A stretch of DNA of 64,000 nt from Streptomyces avidinii. Its GTDB lineage: Bacteria; Actinomycetota; Actinomycetes; Streptomycetales; Streptomycetaceae. Where the stretch lies: the NCBI RefSeq assembly GCF_014650695.1, contig NZ_BMVL01000010.1:23172-87171 (forward strand), given 5' to 3'. The position numbers and the translations under genes are program-made. The notes under the pieces were generated by a model, which worked only from the letters and a program-made list of their open reading frames with translations, made no database searches and was not told where the DNA came from. Below, piece after piece: positions 41,182 to 49,646 of the stretch. Positions within the stretch are counted from its first letter, which is position 1; each line of letters opens with the position of its first letter.

Positions 41182-41212
41182 GTGAACCCCCGGGCGTCGG
41201 CCGGGGGTTCAC
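41182..41212 (+). terminator. second hairpin after the GntR gene
   Basis: A perfect 12-bp stem (GTGAACCCCCGG, 41182-41193, and 41201-41212) with a 7-nt loop directly follows the first terminator. The two form a tandem stop for transcription. Confidence 0.7.
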
Positions 41213-41606
41213 GCGCGCCCGGCGCACCGCCGTCCACCCGGCGGGTTTCGGCGCGATGGTGATCGGTTCCGCCGCCCCGGTCCCCGCTTCCCCGGACCGT
41301 TCGGTCCGCATGCCGGGACCCGCGCCCCGCTCGTCGCGGCCCGGCCGGCCCCGCCCGCCCCGCCGCCTTCTCGGCGCCACCTGCGCGGACGCCCCGCGTC
41401 CGGCGGCGCGACGGCCCCGCCCGGGCCCTCGGTGCGCCCCGCTCGAACCGGCGCGCACGGCCCACTCGTACGCATGGCCGGATGCGTACGCCTGTGAGGT
41501 ACCTCTTCGTGAAAAACCGTATCCGCTCCGTAAAGGTCGGGCGTAAGCTCGGGCATATGCGCAATGCGGTTTCCCGGGCAGATACGTCGGCGGAGGGTGA
41601 AACGCG
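41213..41606. other. 394-bp intergenic region without a supported gene
   Basis: Very GC-rich, arginine/proline-biased frames were judged non-coding. The last 120 bp become less GC-rich (GAAAAACCGTATCCGCTCCG, then GTAAGCTCGGGCATATGCGC) and probably contain the promoter of the 61-aa gene. Nothing else was recognised. Confidence 0.5.
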
Positions 41607-41792
41607 ATGAACGACAGCGGTGCCCTGCTTCCGTGGCTGGTCATACGTGAGGACGACAACGGCAACCGCTACCGGGTGGGCCGGTACGCCACCCGGGCCG
41701 AGGCCCAGAAGGTCGCCGACAGTCTCGACGACCGAGGACACAAGCAGCTCTACTGGGTCGAGCGGATGGGTCAGACCGCCACGATGAACTGA
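41607..41792 (+). CDS. small SPOR-like domain protein
   Basis: This 61-aa protein starts at ATG 41607, with GGAGGGTGAAACGCG upstream. The sequence PWLVIREDDNGNRYRVGRYA then TRAEAQKVADSLDDRGHKQL and YWVERM has the beta-alpha-beta shape and spacing of a SPOR-type domain, without signal or membrane helix. It is probably a conserved small cytoplasmic Streptomyces protein of unknown function. It lies 23 bp upstream of the Nudix gene and may be co-transcribed with it. Confidence 0.8.
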   Translation: MNDSGALLPWLVIREDDNGNRYRVGRYATRAEAQKVADSLDDRGHKQLYWVERMGQTATMN

Positions 41793-41815
41793 GCGCGCTG
41801 GCATAGGCTCCGCCC

Positions 41816-42253
41816 ATGACGGTACGAGTGGTCGTGGGCGGAGCCCTTTGTCATGAGGGGCGCCTGCTGGCCGCCCGCCGCAGCGCACCGCCGGAGCTCG
41901 CCGGACGCTGGGAGCTGCCGGGCGGAAAGGCCGAACCGGGTGAGTCCGTCCCCGAGGCGCTGGTGCGCGAACTGCGCGAGGAGCTCGGAGTCGAGACCGA
42001 GCCGCTGGAGCGGATCCCGGGGGAATGGCCGCTGCGGCCCGGTCTCGTGCTGCACGTGTGGACAGCCCGGCTGCTCTCGGGAGTGCCCGCGCCGCTGGAG
42101 GACCACGACGAGCTGCGCTGGCTCGGGCCGGAGGAGCTGGAATCGGTGGACTGGCTCGACCAGGACCGGCCCGCCGTCGCCGAGGCCGGCCGCCGGCTGC
42201 GCCGGGACGGCAGCACGACGAGCAGCGGCAACGGTGGAGCCGGTAGCCGGTAG
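41816..42253 (+). CDS. MutT-type Nudix hydrolase
   Basis: This 145-aa protein starts at ATG 41816. The Nudix box is complete: GGKAEPGESVPEALVRELRE then ELGV, fitting GX5EX7REUXEEXGU. MutT-like enzymes hydrolyse oxidised or non-canonical nucleoside triphosphates, and the family also includes (deoxy)nucleoside triphosphate pyrophosphohydrolases. The last codons (AGSR and stop) run into a 7-bp tandem repeat that begins inside the gene at 42238. Confidence 0.92.
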   Translation: MTVRVVVGGALCHEGRLLAARRSAPPELAGRWELPGGKAEPGESVPEALVRELREELGVETEPLERIPGEWPLRPGLVLHVWTARLLSGVPAPLEDHDELRWLGPEELESVDWLDQDRPAVAEAGRRLRRDGSTTSSGNGGAGSR

Positions 42254-42300
42254 CCGGTAGCCGGTAGCCGGTAGCCGGTAGCCGGTAGCCGGTAGCCGGT
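42238..42300. repeat. nine perfect tandem copies of a 7-bp unit at the Nudix 3' end
   Basis: AGCCGGT is repeated nine times (63 bp) without a mismatch. The Nudix stop TAG is inside the array at 42251-42253, so copy-number change alters the 3' untranslated part, not the reading frame upstream. The array is a likely slippage-prone locus. Confidence 0.95.
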
Positions 42301-42402
42301 AGACGCGGGGGCGGGGCGCGTGACGCTCGCGGTATAGGCCGTCTGCGCCACAGTGCGCCGGTGGGCGGGGGATCGAGTGGTACGACGCCCCGAATATCGG
42401 GT

Positions 42403-42906
42403 ATGTCGCTATTAATCCCTATCTCGTCCCCCTTTCGTCCTCGACGAACCGGATTGGGGTCGCTGCTGGCCCGGGAAGTGATCGGCGTGATCGACACAGA
42501 CGGTGAGTGTGCCGAGTGGGCCTTCCCCGCCGAGCCCGGTGCCGTCCGCACCGCCCGCCACGCCGTGCGCGGAACCCTGCACGCCTGGGGCCTGGAAGCC
42601 GTCGGAGATGTGACCGTCCTGCTGGTCAGCGAGCTCGTCACCAACTCCCTGCGGTACGCCTCCGGTCCCATCGGGGTCCGCCTGGAACGGCGCAATCCAG
42701 CCGTCGACAGCCCTGCGGGCGGCCCCGCGCTGCTCGTGGAGGTTTCCGATCCGCTTCCGGATCCGCCCCGCGAGCGGGTCGCGGACCACGACGACGAGGG
42801 GGGCCGTGGCCTGCACCTCGTCGCCGTCTCATCACAGCGCTGGGGGACCCGGCACGGGAAGTCGGGCAAGACTGTGTGGTTCGAGTTGGCTCTTCCTGGT
42901 GAGTAA
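42403..42906 (+). CDS. HATPase_c ATP-binding regulatory protein (anti-sigma-like kinase)
   Basis: The protein has 167 aa if started at ATG 42403; GTG 42361 would add 14 residues. The GHKL ATPase fold is visible: AVGDVTVLLVSELVTNSLRY (N box), DDEGGRGLHLVAVSSQRWGT (G1/G2) and KSGKTVWFELALP. Single-domain HATPase proteins of this type in Streptomyces are RsbW-like regulators that may bind sigma factors or anti-sigma antagonists. The following gene encodes a SpoIIE phosphatase with a very similar HATPase domain, suggesting a duplicated signalling module. Confidence 0.85.
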   Translation: MSLLIPISSPFRPRRTGLGSLLAREVIGVIDTDGECAEWAFPAEPGAVRTARHAVRGTLHAWGLEAVGDVTVLLVSELVTNSLRYASGPIGVRLERRNPAVDSPAGGPALLVEVSDPLPDPPRERVADHDDEGGRGLHLVAVSSQRWGTRHGKSGKTVWFELALPGE

Positions 42907-43105
42907 CAAGGTGAACGGTGGTGTGTGACCCTCCGGAAACACCTCCCGGCGGCAGCCGGGGGAGGGGTCCGGGGGAGATCGCACGACATGGCTCGAAATC
43001 ATCGAGACCGTGCTGTGATCGTGAACGCCGTGCCGTCCGGGGCCGTGGTGCTGAATACTTCGGTCATGGCCGGTCCGGTTGCGGTGAGCTGGAGGGGACG
43101 GTCGC

Positions 43106-45724
43106 GTGAGCGAAATACCTGCGCAGGCACATCAGACCGACGTGCCGCGAGAGACATGGCACGACGCCCTGTGGCACAGCAGTCCGCCTGGCTCGATATA
43201 TGACTACATAAAGGTCGCTTCTTTCTCGATCGGACCCGACGGGTTCATCGATCAATGGAGTCTGCGCGCCGAGGAGCTGTTCGGGCTGACGGCCTCCCAG
43301 GCCGTGGGACGCGACCCGGTCGACGCCTTCATGCCGCCCGAGCTGCGTCCCGACGCGCACCGCAAGGTCGCCGAGATCCTCGACGGCAAGGAATGGACGG
43401 GCCTGATCCCCTTCCGGATCCCGGGCGGGAACGGCGCGCACGGAGTGGCCGAGATCTATGTGATGCCCACTCAGACCGCGACCGCCGAGCGGGCCGCGCT
43501 GTGCGTCGTCGTGGACGTACGCGCACTGCGGCGGATCGAATCCGACCTGGCGGCTTCACAGGCGATATTCGGCCAATCCCCTTTCGGCTTCCTGCTCTTC
43601 GGTACGGACCTCACCGTCCAGCGGGCCAACCGCCGGTTCGCCACCGTCTTCGGGGGCGCCGCCGAGGAGCACCGCGGCCGGACCGTGCACGACTACCTGC
43701 CCGCGCACGAGGCCGACCGGATGGCCGAGGCCCTGCGCCGGGTGCTGGACACGGGGGAGTCGGTGACCGATCTGCGGATCACCGGCGCCGCCCCCGGCAG
43801 CCGGGAGAACCGCCACTGGTCCATCAACCTCTACCGCGTGCACGGCGGCAGCGGCCGCCCCATCGGCGTGGCCGGGATCGGCACCGACGTCACCCGCCGC
43901 CACCTCGCCGCCCGCGAGGCCGCCGGGGTGCGGCGCAACCTCGCCCTGCTCAACGAGGCCGGGCACCGCATCGGGAACTCCCTCGACCTGGAGACCACCG
44001 CCCGCGAACTCCTCGACGTCACCGTCCCCGGCTTCTGCGACCTGGCAGCCGTCGACCTCTACCAGGGCCTGCTGCTCGGCGACGACGACCGGCCCGCCCG
44101 GCCGCAGGGCCCGGGCGTGCCCAGCCTGCCCGGTCAGGGGCCGGCGCGGACGCCCTCGGCCGCCCTGCGGCGGGTGGCCTTCGCCTCCGCCGTCTCCGAC
44201 GCACCGCTGTCGGGTCCGGGCGCGCTGGTCTCCGTCGGCGACATCCACCGCTACCCGGCCGCGTCACCGGGCGCGCTGGCCCTGCGTACGGCGCGGACGC
44301 GGCTGATCGAGGGCGGCGGACCGGAGGACCTCGTCCAGTCCACGCTGGTCGTGCCGATGGTCGCCCACGACACGGTGGTCGGGCTCGCGCAGTTCTCCCG
44401 TACCAAGGGCAGCGAACCCTTCGGCGAACGCGACCGGGCGGTGGCCGTGGAACTGGCCGCACGGGCCGCCGTATGCATAGACAACGCACGCCTGTACCGG
44501 CGCGAGCACGAGCGGGCGCTGATACTGCAACGCAGCCTGCTGCCCCCCGGCGACCCGGAGGCGGCCGGACTGGACATCGCCTGCCGCTACCTGCCGGGCA
44601 ACGCCGCCACCGAGGTCGGCGGGGACTGGTTCGACGTCATCGAGCTGCCCGGGCACCGCACGGCGCTGGTCGTCGGCGACGTCATGGGCCGCGGGCTGCG
44701 GGCCGCCGTCGCCATGGGCGAACTGCGGACCGCCGTACGCACCCTCGCGCTGCTGGACCTCGAACCTGCGGAGGTGCTGACCGCCCTCGACGAGATCGCC
44801 CGCGGCCTCGGCGCCCCCGGCGGCTCCCAGCAGGCCTCCCGGGCGGCCCTGCACTCGCGGGACGCGGACCGCTCCGAGGTCTACCTCGCCACCTGCGTGT
44901 ACGCCGTCTACGACCCGGTGACGCGGCGCTGCACGATCGCCAACGCGGGCCACATGCCGCCCGTCCTGGTCGAACCTCCGGACGAGGCCGGCGTACCGCG
45001 GCCCGCACTGCTCCTGGAGGTGCCGCCCGGGATGCCGCTGGGCGTGGGCGGCGAACCCTTCGAGGAGGTCGAGGTCGACCTGCCGGAGGGCGCCCTGCTG
45101 GCCCTCTACACGGACGGGCTGGTGGAGTCCCGCGACCACCCCCTGGAGGAGGGCCTGCGCGGGCTGCGCGAGGCCCTCGCAGACCCGGTCCGCCCGCTGG
45201 AGGACGTCTGCGACCACGTGCTGAACACCCTCGACACCCGGCACGGCGAGGACGACATCGCCCTGCTCATGGCACGGGTGCAGGGGCTGCCGGTGGACGC
45301 GGTCGGCGACTGGCAACTGCCGCGCGAGGCCCGCTCGGTGGGCCGGGCCCGGGAACTGGCCCGGGCGAAGCTCCCGGCCTGGGGCCTGGAGGGCCTGCTG
45401 GACACGACCGAGCTGCTGGTCAGTGAACTGGTCACCAACGCCCTGCGGTACGGCGAGGGCGAGATCCGGCTGCGCTTGCTGCTGGACCGCACGCTGGTCT
45501 GCGAGGTCTGGGACGCGAACCTGGTCCAGCCCCGCCGCCGGCGCGCCCGGGACACGGACGAGGGAGGCCGCGGCCTCCAGCTCGTCGGCCTGCTCTCGGC
45601 GGGCTGGGGCACGCGCCGCACCCACCGCGGCAAGACGGTCTGGTTCGAACTGCCGCTGCCCGGCGCGGCGGCGGAGGCCGTCGCCGAACTCTCGGCGGAG
45701 CAGCTGCTGAGCATGTACGGCTGA
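43106..45724 (+). CDS. PAS-PAS-GAF-SpoIIE phosphatase with C-terminal HATPase domain
   Basis: This 872-aa multi-domain regulator starts at GTG 43106, with GGAGGGG about 8 bp upstream. A PAS domain is at about 20-130 (FSIGPDGFIDQWSLRAEELF), a second PAS at about 155-275 (FLLFGTDLTVQRANRRFATV) and a GAF domain at about 285-470. The PP2C-like SpoIIE phosphatase is at about 485-695, with DWFDVIELPGHRTALVVGDV and GRGLRAAVAMGEL binding metal, and an RsbW-like HATPase at about 745-865 (LDTTELLVSELVTNALRYGE). It should sense a signal and dephosphorylate an anti-sigma antagonist. The gene follows its own HATPase paralog. Confidence 0.93.
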   Translation: MSEIPAQAHQTDVPRETWHDALWHSSPPGSIYDYIKVASFSIGPDGFIDQWSLRAEELFGLTASQAVGRDPVDAFMPPELRPDAHRKVAEILDGKEWTGLIPFRIPGGNGAHGVAEIYVMPTQTATAERAALCVVVDVRALRRIESDLAASQAIFGQSPFGFLLFGTDLTVQRANRRFATVFGGAAEEHRGRTVHDYLPAHEADRMAEALRRVLDTGESVTDLRITGAAPGSRENRHWSINLYRVHGGSGRPIGVAGIGTDVTRRHLAAREAAGVRRNLALLNEAGHRIGNSLDLETTARELLDVTVPGFCDLAAVDLYQGLLLGDDDRPARPQGPGVPSLPGQGPARTPSAALRRVAFASAVSDAPLSGPGALVSVGDIHRYPAASPGALALRTARTRLIEGGGPEDLVQSTLVVPMVAHDTVVGLAQFSRTKGSEPFGERDRAVAVELAARAAVCIDNARLYRREHERALILQRSLLPPGDPEAAGLDIACRYLPGNAATEVGGDWFDVIELPGHRTALVVGDVMGRGLRAAVAMGELRTAVRTLALLDLEPAEVLTALDEIARGLGAPGGSQQASRAALHSRDADRSEVYLATCVYAVYDPVTRRCTIANAGHMPPVLVEPPDEAGVPRPALLLEVPPGMPLGVGGEPFEEVEVDLPEGALLALYTDGLVESRDHPLEEGLRGLREALADPVRPLEDVCDHVLNTLDTRHGEDDIALLMARVQGLPVDAVGDWQLPREARSVGRARELARAKLPAWGLEGLLDTTELLVSELVTNALRYGEGEIRLRLLLDRTLVCEVWDANLVQPRRRRARDTDEGGRGLQLVGLLSAGWGTRRTHRGKTVWFELPLPGAAAEAVAELSAEQLLSMYG

Positions 45725-45794
45725 GCGCGGGACCGAGGGTGCCTGCCCCGCCCCGGACCCGACGGGTCCGAGGGGCGGGCGCCCGAGGTGACCG

Positions 45795-46514
45795 TCAGGC
45801 GGCGCGCTTCTGCTTGAGCGCGGCGAGCCTGGACTCGACCTCCAGGGACTTCCCGAGGTCGTCCAGGGCCTCGAACTGGGCGTCCAGGGACGAGGCGGCC
45901 AGTTCCTGCTTGCCGAGCGCCATCGCCTCTTCGCGCCGCACCTTCTCCTCGAAGCGGTTCAGGTCGCTGGTCGGGTCCATGACGTCGATGTTCTTCACCG
46001 CGTCCATCATCGTGTTCTGCGCCTGCGCCGTCTTCGCCCGGGCCACCAGCTCGTCGCGCTTCGCCTGGAGTTCCGTCAGCTTGTTCCGCATCGAGTCCAG
46101 GCCCGACTTGAGCTTCTCCACGACCGAGGTCTGGGCGGCGATCGTCGGCTCCGCCACGGCAGCCTCCTTCTCCGACTGGATCTGCCGGCCCAGCGCCACC
46201 TTCGCGAGGTTGTCGAACTTGTCGGCGTCCCCCGCCGACCCCGCCGCCCGCAGCTCGTCGGCCTTCCTGCTCGCCGCGAGGGCCTTGCCGCCCCACTCGG
46301 AGGCCGCCTCCACGTCCTCCTTGTGGTCCGCCTCCAGCATCCGCAGGTTGCCGATCGTCGTCGCGACGGCCTGTTCCGCCTCGGAGATGTTGTTCGTGTA
46401 ATCGCGGATCAGCTGGTCCAGCATCCTCTGCGGGTCCTCCGCCTGGTCCAGCAGCGCGTTGATGTTGGCCTTGGCGAGCTGGGTGACGCGGCCGAGGATG
46501 GTCTGCTTGCTCAT
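45795..46514 (-). CDS. pspA: PspA/IM30-family membrane stress protein
   Basis: This 239-aa coiled-coil protein starts at ATG 46514 (MSKQTILGRVTQLAKANINA). It has the PspA pattern: an amphipathic N-terminal helix, DQAEDPQRMLDQLIRDYTNN, long helical repeats, and the C-terminal LDDLGKSLEVESRLAALKQK. PspA/Vipp1 proteins polymerise on stressed membranes to limit proton leakage. It follows the TPM-domain gene by 38 bp on the same strand and is probably co-expressed with it. The first 25 residues are the membrane-binding helix. Confidence 0.93.
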   Translation of the reverse strand: MSKQTILGRVTQLAKANINALLDQAEDPQRMLDQLIRDYTNNISEAEQAVATTIGNLRMLEADHKEDVEAASEWGGKALAASRKADELRAAGSAGDADKFDNLAKVALGRQIQSEKEAAVAEPTIAAQTSVVEKLKSGLDSMRNKLTELQAKRDELVARAKTAQAQNTMMDAVKNIDVMDPTSDLNRFEEKVRREEAMALGKQELAASSLDAQFEALDDLGKSLEVESRLAALKQKRAA

Positions 46515-46552
46515 GGTGGGTCTCTCCTGGTCAGGGCCGATGGGTATGCCGT

Positions 46553-48691
46553 TCAGAAGCGGCCGCCGCCGCCCATGCGGCCGCGGGTTCCGCCGCCGCC
46601 GAAGGAACCGGGGCCGCTGCCGCCCCCGCCGCCCCCGAAGCCCCCTCCGCCCCCGCCGAAACCGCCGCCGAAGCCCCCACCGCCCCGCAGGATCTCGCCG
46701 AGGATGATCCCGCCGAGTACGGCGCCGCCCGTGCCGCCGCCGGCCCGCCGGCCCGCGTACGGGTCCTGGTACGCGCGGACGTCCTGCTCCGCCAGTCGCT
46801 GCGCCTGCCGCGCCAGCGCGTCCGCCTGCTGGGCCTCCGCCAGCGCCCCCGCGGGGTCGGACTGCGCCACCGACACCGCCCGGTCCAGGTGCCGGCCCGC
46901 CTCCGCCAGCCGGGTGCGGGCCTGGCTGCCCACCGCGCCCCGGGTGGTGGTGATGTAGTCCGTGGCCGCACCGATCGCACTGCGCGCCGCGAGCAGGGCC
47001 TGGTCGAGCAGCGCCACCGCCCGCTGCCGCCCGGACTCCCGCTCCCGCGCCCCGGCCAGGGCCTCGTCGAGGGCCGCGTCGGCCTCCTCGACCCGGCGCA
47101 GGGCGTCGATCGGGTCGTACCGGCCGGCCGCCTCCTCCCGCCGTACGTCGGCCAGTACGGCCTCCGCCCGGCCGATCCGCCCGCGCAGGTCGGCCGTGGA
47201 GGTGCCCTCCGCGGTACCGGTGAGCAGCCCGCGGGCGTCGGCGAGGTCGGTGTCCGTCTCGGTCAGCGCGCCCGGCAGTTTCCCGGCCGCCTCCGCCAGT
47301 TCCTGCGCCCGCCGCTCGACCGCGTCCACCAGGGTCGCCGCCTGGTCCACCGCGCCCTCGGCGGCCCGTACGTGCACGGCCGCCGTACCGTTCTCGTCGG
47401 CGTCGAGGGCGGCGCGGGCCTGGCTCAGGTTGGTCGTCACGAACAGCAGCCGGTCCTCGGCCTGTTCGGCATGGGACGCGACGGGAGCGGACGCGGAGTC
47501 CGCGTACCGCCCGGCCAGAGCGGTCAGGGTGGCCTGCGCGGTGGCGGTGCGCCCGGTCAGGTCGCGCACGTGCGCCTCCACGGTGGCGAGGGCCTGCGGG
47601 GCGTTCTTCTCCAGGTCCCGCAGCCGGTCGAAGTCCGCCGATTCGGCGTCGAGCCGCCGGTTGGCCTCGGTGCAGCGGGCCACGATCTCGTCGAGCATCC
47701 GGCGCCGGGTCGCGTCGTCCTCCGGGTAGGCGTCGTCGAGCTGCTGGCGGAGCCGGAAGGCATGCGTCAGCTCGTCCTTGGCGTACTCCACCGCCGCGAC
47801 GAAGGGGCGGGTCGCCTCCTCTCCGAACTGGGCGATGGCGAAACCGAGTTCCTCCGTGCTGGTGCGGACCGCGTCGTCGGTCTCCACCAGCAGGGCCTTG
47901 GCCCGGGCGTCCAGCTCCGGCAGCGGCAGCCGGTCCGGCGCCCCTTCCGGCCAGCCCGGCCCGGTGGTCGTACCGCGCCCGCCCCCGGCCGCGTCCTTGC
48001 GCTTGCGGCGGGTGTACGTGTACGCCGCGAGCGCCCCGGCCGCGCCGACGGCGACCACCGGCAGCACGAAGTCACCGGCCCCGCTCTCGCCCCCGGCCTT
48101 GCCGCCGGGATCCGCCGGGCCGGGGGTGATGGTCGGGACGGGTACGGGCTGCCCGCCGAGCACGGCGTTGTAGCCGTTGGCCGCGCCGATGGCTGCGCCC
48201 GCCCAGTCGTTCTGCTTCAGGGCGGGCTCGATGGCGGTCCGCGCGACGGTGGCCAGCTGCTGCTCGGTGAAACCGGAATCGACGTCGGCCGAATAGGCGT
48301 ACTGGCGGGCCCCGGTCGCCACGGCCAGCAGGACGTCGTTCTGGCCGAGTCCGTTGCGCTGCGCGGTGGCGTCGGCCCAGCTCTGGGGGGAGCGCCCGGA
48401 GAAGTCCCGTACATAGGCGACGAAGAGCTGGATCCGCCGGTCCGCGTACAGCTTGTCGAGCGCGGCGGTGACGGCGCCCTGCCGGTCGCCGAGCGCCCCG
48501 ACGCGGTCGGTGATCTGCCCCTGCCGGGACAGTGTGACGGGATCCTCGGCCCACGCGGCAGGCGCCCCGGCGGTGCCCACGCCGCCGAGCACCAGCAGCG
48601 CGGCGGCGAGGCCGGTGGCAGGCGCGAGCGCGGCCCGTACGGACAGCGCGGCGGCGGTGCGTCCCTGCGTCCTGCTCCTCGGCGGCGTCAC
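46553..48691 (-). CDS. TPM-domain membrane protein with coiled-coil and glycine-rich tail
   Basis: The protein has 712 aa from GTG 48691 (VTPPRSRTQGRTAAALSVRA); a start at ATG 48727 would add 12 residues. A signal/anchor segment (LAAALLVLGGVGTAG) is followed by a TPM domain, about residues 50-165 (ITDRVGALGDRQGAVTAALD then RQYAYSADVDSGFTEQQLAT). A transmembrane helix follows (FVLPVVAVGAAGALAAYTYT), then a long helical coiled coil and a Gly-rich tail (FGGGFGGGGGGFGGGGG). TPM proteins tend to act in membrane quality control. The pairing with PspA downstream fits that role. A hairpin lies just upstream. Confidence 0.8.
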   Translation of the reverse strand: MTPPRSRTQGRTAAALSVRAALAPATGLAAALLVLGGVGTAGAPAAWAEDPVTLSRQGQITDRVGALGDRQGAVTAALDKLYADRRIQLFVAYVRDFSGRSPQSWADATAQRNGLGQNDVLLAVATGARQYAYSADVDSGFTEQQLATVARTAIEPALKQNDWAGAAIGAANGYNAVLGGQPVPVPTITPGPADPGGKAGGESGAGDFVLPVVAVGAAGALAAYTYTRRKRKDAAGGGRGTTTGPGWPEGAPDRLPLPELDARAKALLVETDDAVRTSTEELGFAIAQFGEEATRPFVAAVEYAKDELTHAFRLRQQLDDAYPEDDATRRRMLDEIVARCTEANRRLDAESADFDRLRDLEKNAPQALATVEAHVRDLTGRTATAQATLTALAGRYADSASAPVASHAEQAEDRLLFVTTNLSQARAALDADENGTAAVHVRAAEGAVDQAATLVDAVERRAQELAEAAGKLPGALTETDTDLADARGLLTGTAEGTSTADLRGRIGRAEAVLADVRREEAAGRYDPIDALRRVEEADAALDEALAGARERESGRQRAVALLDQALLAARSAIGAATDYITTTRGAVGSQARTRLAEAGRHLDRAVSVAQSDPAGALAEAQQADALARQAQRLAEQDVRAYQDPYAGRRAGGGTGGAVLGGIILGEILRGGGGFGGGFGGGGGGFGGGGGGSGPGSFGGGGTRGRMGGGGRF

Positions 48692-48695
48692 ATTT

Positions 48696-48723
48696 GGGAG
48701 GGTATTTCCAGCTTTACCCTCCC
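48696..48723 (-). promoter_or_regulatory. perfect 9-bp inverted repeat upstream of the TPM gene
   Basis: GGGAGGGTA (48696-48704) pairs with TACCCTCCC (48715-48723) across a 10-nt loop, 4-32 bp upstream of the GTG start. On the transcript the arm nearest the gene is TACCCTCCC, while GGGAGGG of the other arm is the only ribosome-site-like run. Folding could therefore influence translation, or the repeat could be an operator. Confidence 0.45.
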
Positions 48724-48869
48724 GCATCCGGAGTCATCATCCGTGACCGGCCCGCGGCCGGCTCGTTGGCAGCGCATGAAGAAGATCATTTCCGCCGCCG
48801 CCCTCACCGGGGCCCGCGTCTCCGGCGGAACGCCGGCACACGGGCCCCCAGCTGCGGGGCGGTCCGGCT

Positions 48870-49646
48870 CTACCGGTCGTCCGACCGGCGCCGGATCTTG
48901 TTCCCCAGCCAGACCAGCGGGTCGTACTTGCGGTCCACCGCCCGCTCCTTCAGCGGGATGAGGGCGTTGTCGGTGATCCTGATGCCCTCGGGGCAGACCT
49001 CCGTACAGCACTTGGTGATGTTGCAGTAACCCAGACCGTGCTCCTCCTGAGCCGTGCGGCTGCGGTCCAGACCCGCCTCCGCCGCCGCGTCCAGCGGATG
49101 CATGTCCAGCTCCGCCACCCGCATCAGGAAGCGCGGACCGGCGAAGGCTCCCTTGTTCTCCTCGTGGTCGCGCACCACGTGGCACGTGTCCTGGCACAGG
49201 AAGCACTCGATGCACTTGCGGAACTCCTGCGAGCGCTCCACATCGATCTGCTGCATCCGGTACGCGCCCGGGGCCACCCCCTCCGGCGGCACGAAGGCCG
49301 GCACCTCCCGCGCCTTCTGATAGTTGAAGGACACGTCCGTCACCAGATCGCGGACGACCGGGAAGGCGCGCAGCGGGGTGACCGTGATCGTCTCGGACCG
49401 CTCGAAGGTGGACATGCGCGTCATGCACATCAGCCGCGGCCGGCCGTTGACCTCCGCACTGCACGAGCCGCACTTGCCCGCCTTGCAGTTCCAGCGCACC
49501 GCCAGGTCCGAGGCCTGGGTGGCCTGGAGCCGGTGCACGATGTCCAGGACCACCTCCCCGTCGTGCACCTCGACCGTGAAGTCCCGCAGTTCCCCGCCCT
49601 CCGCGTCGCCCCGCCAGATCCGGAAGCTCGCGTCGTACGTACTCAT
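48870..49646 (-). CDS. sdhB: succinate dehydrogenase iron-sulfur subunit
   Basis: This 258-aa protein starts at ATG 49646, overlapping the sdhA stop by 4 bp. It has the [2Fe-2S] cysteines in CKAGKCGSCSAEVNGRPRLM plus C, and the [4Fe-4S]/[3Fe-4S] clusters in CIECFLCQDTC and CNITKCCTEVCPEG. It carries electrons from SdhA to the membrane anchor and menaquinone. The C-terminus is slightly extended and basic (GNKIRRRSDDR). The gene order anchor-sdhA-sdhB matches the Sdh1 complex of mycobacteria and streptomycetes. Confidence 0.95.
   Translation of the reverse strand: MSTYDASFRIWRGDAEGGELRDFTVEVHDGEVVLDIVHRLQATQASDLAVRWNCKAGKCGSCSAEVNGRPRLMCMTRMSTFERSETITVTPLRAFPVVRDLVTDVSFNYQKAREVPAFVPPEGVAPGAYRMQQIDVERSQEFRKCIECFLCQDTCHVVRDHEENKGAFAGPRFLMRVAELDMHPLDAAAEAGLDRSRTAQEEHGLGYCNITKCCTEVCPEGIRITDNALIPLKERAVDRKYDPLVWLGNKIRRRSDDR

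Noticed and set aside
41256..41546. A possible 96-aa gene in the gap after the GntR gene
   Set aside because: Pro/Arg-rich, no ribosome site of note, no domain, and it overlaps the probable promoter region of the following gene.
42238..42300. CRISPR-like array at the Nudix 3' end
   Set aside because: The repeats are 7 bp, directly adjoining and without spacers; no cas gene is present in the window.
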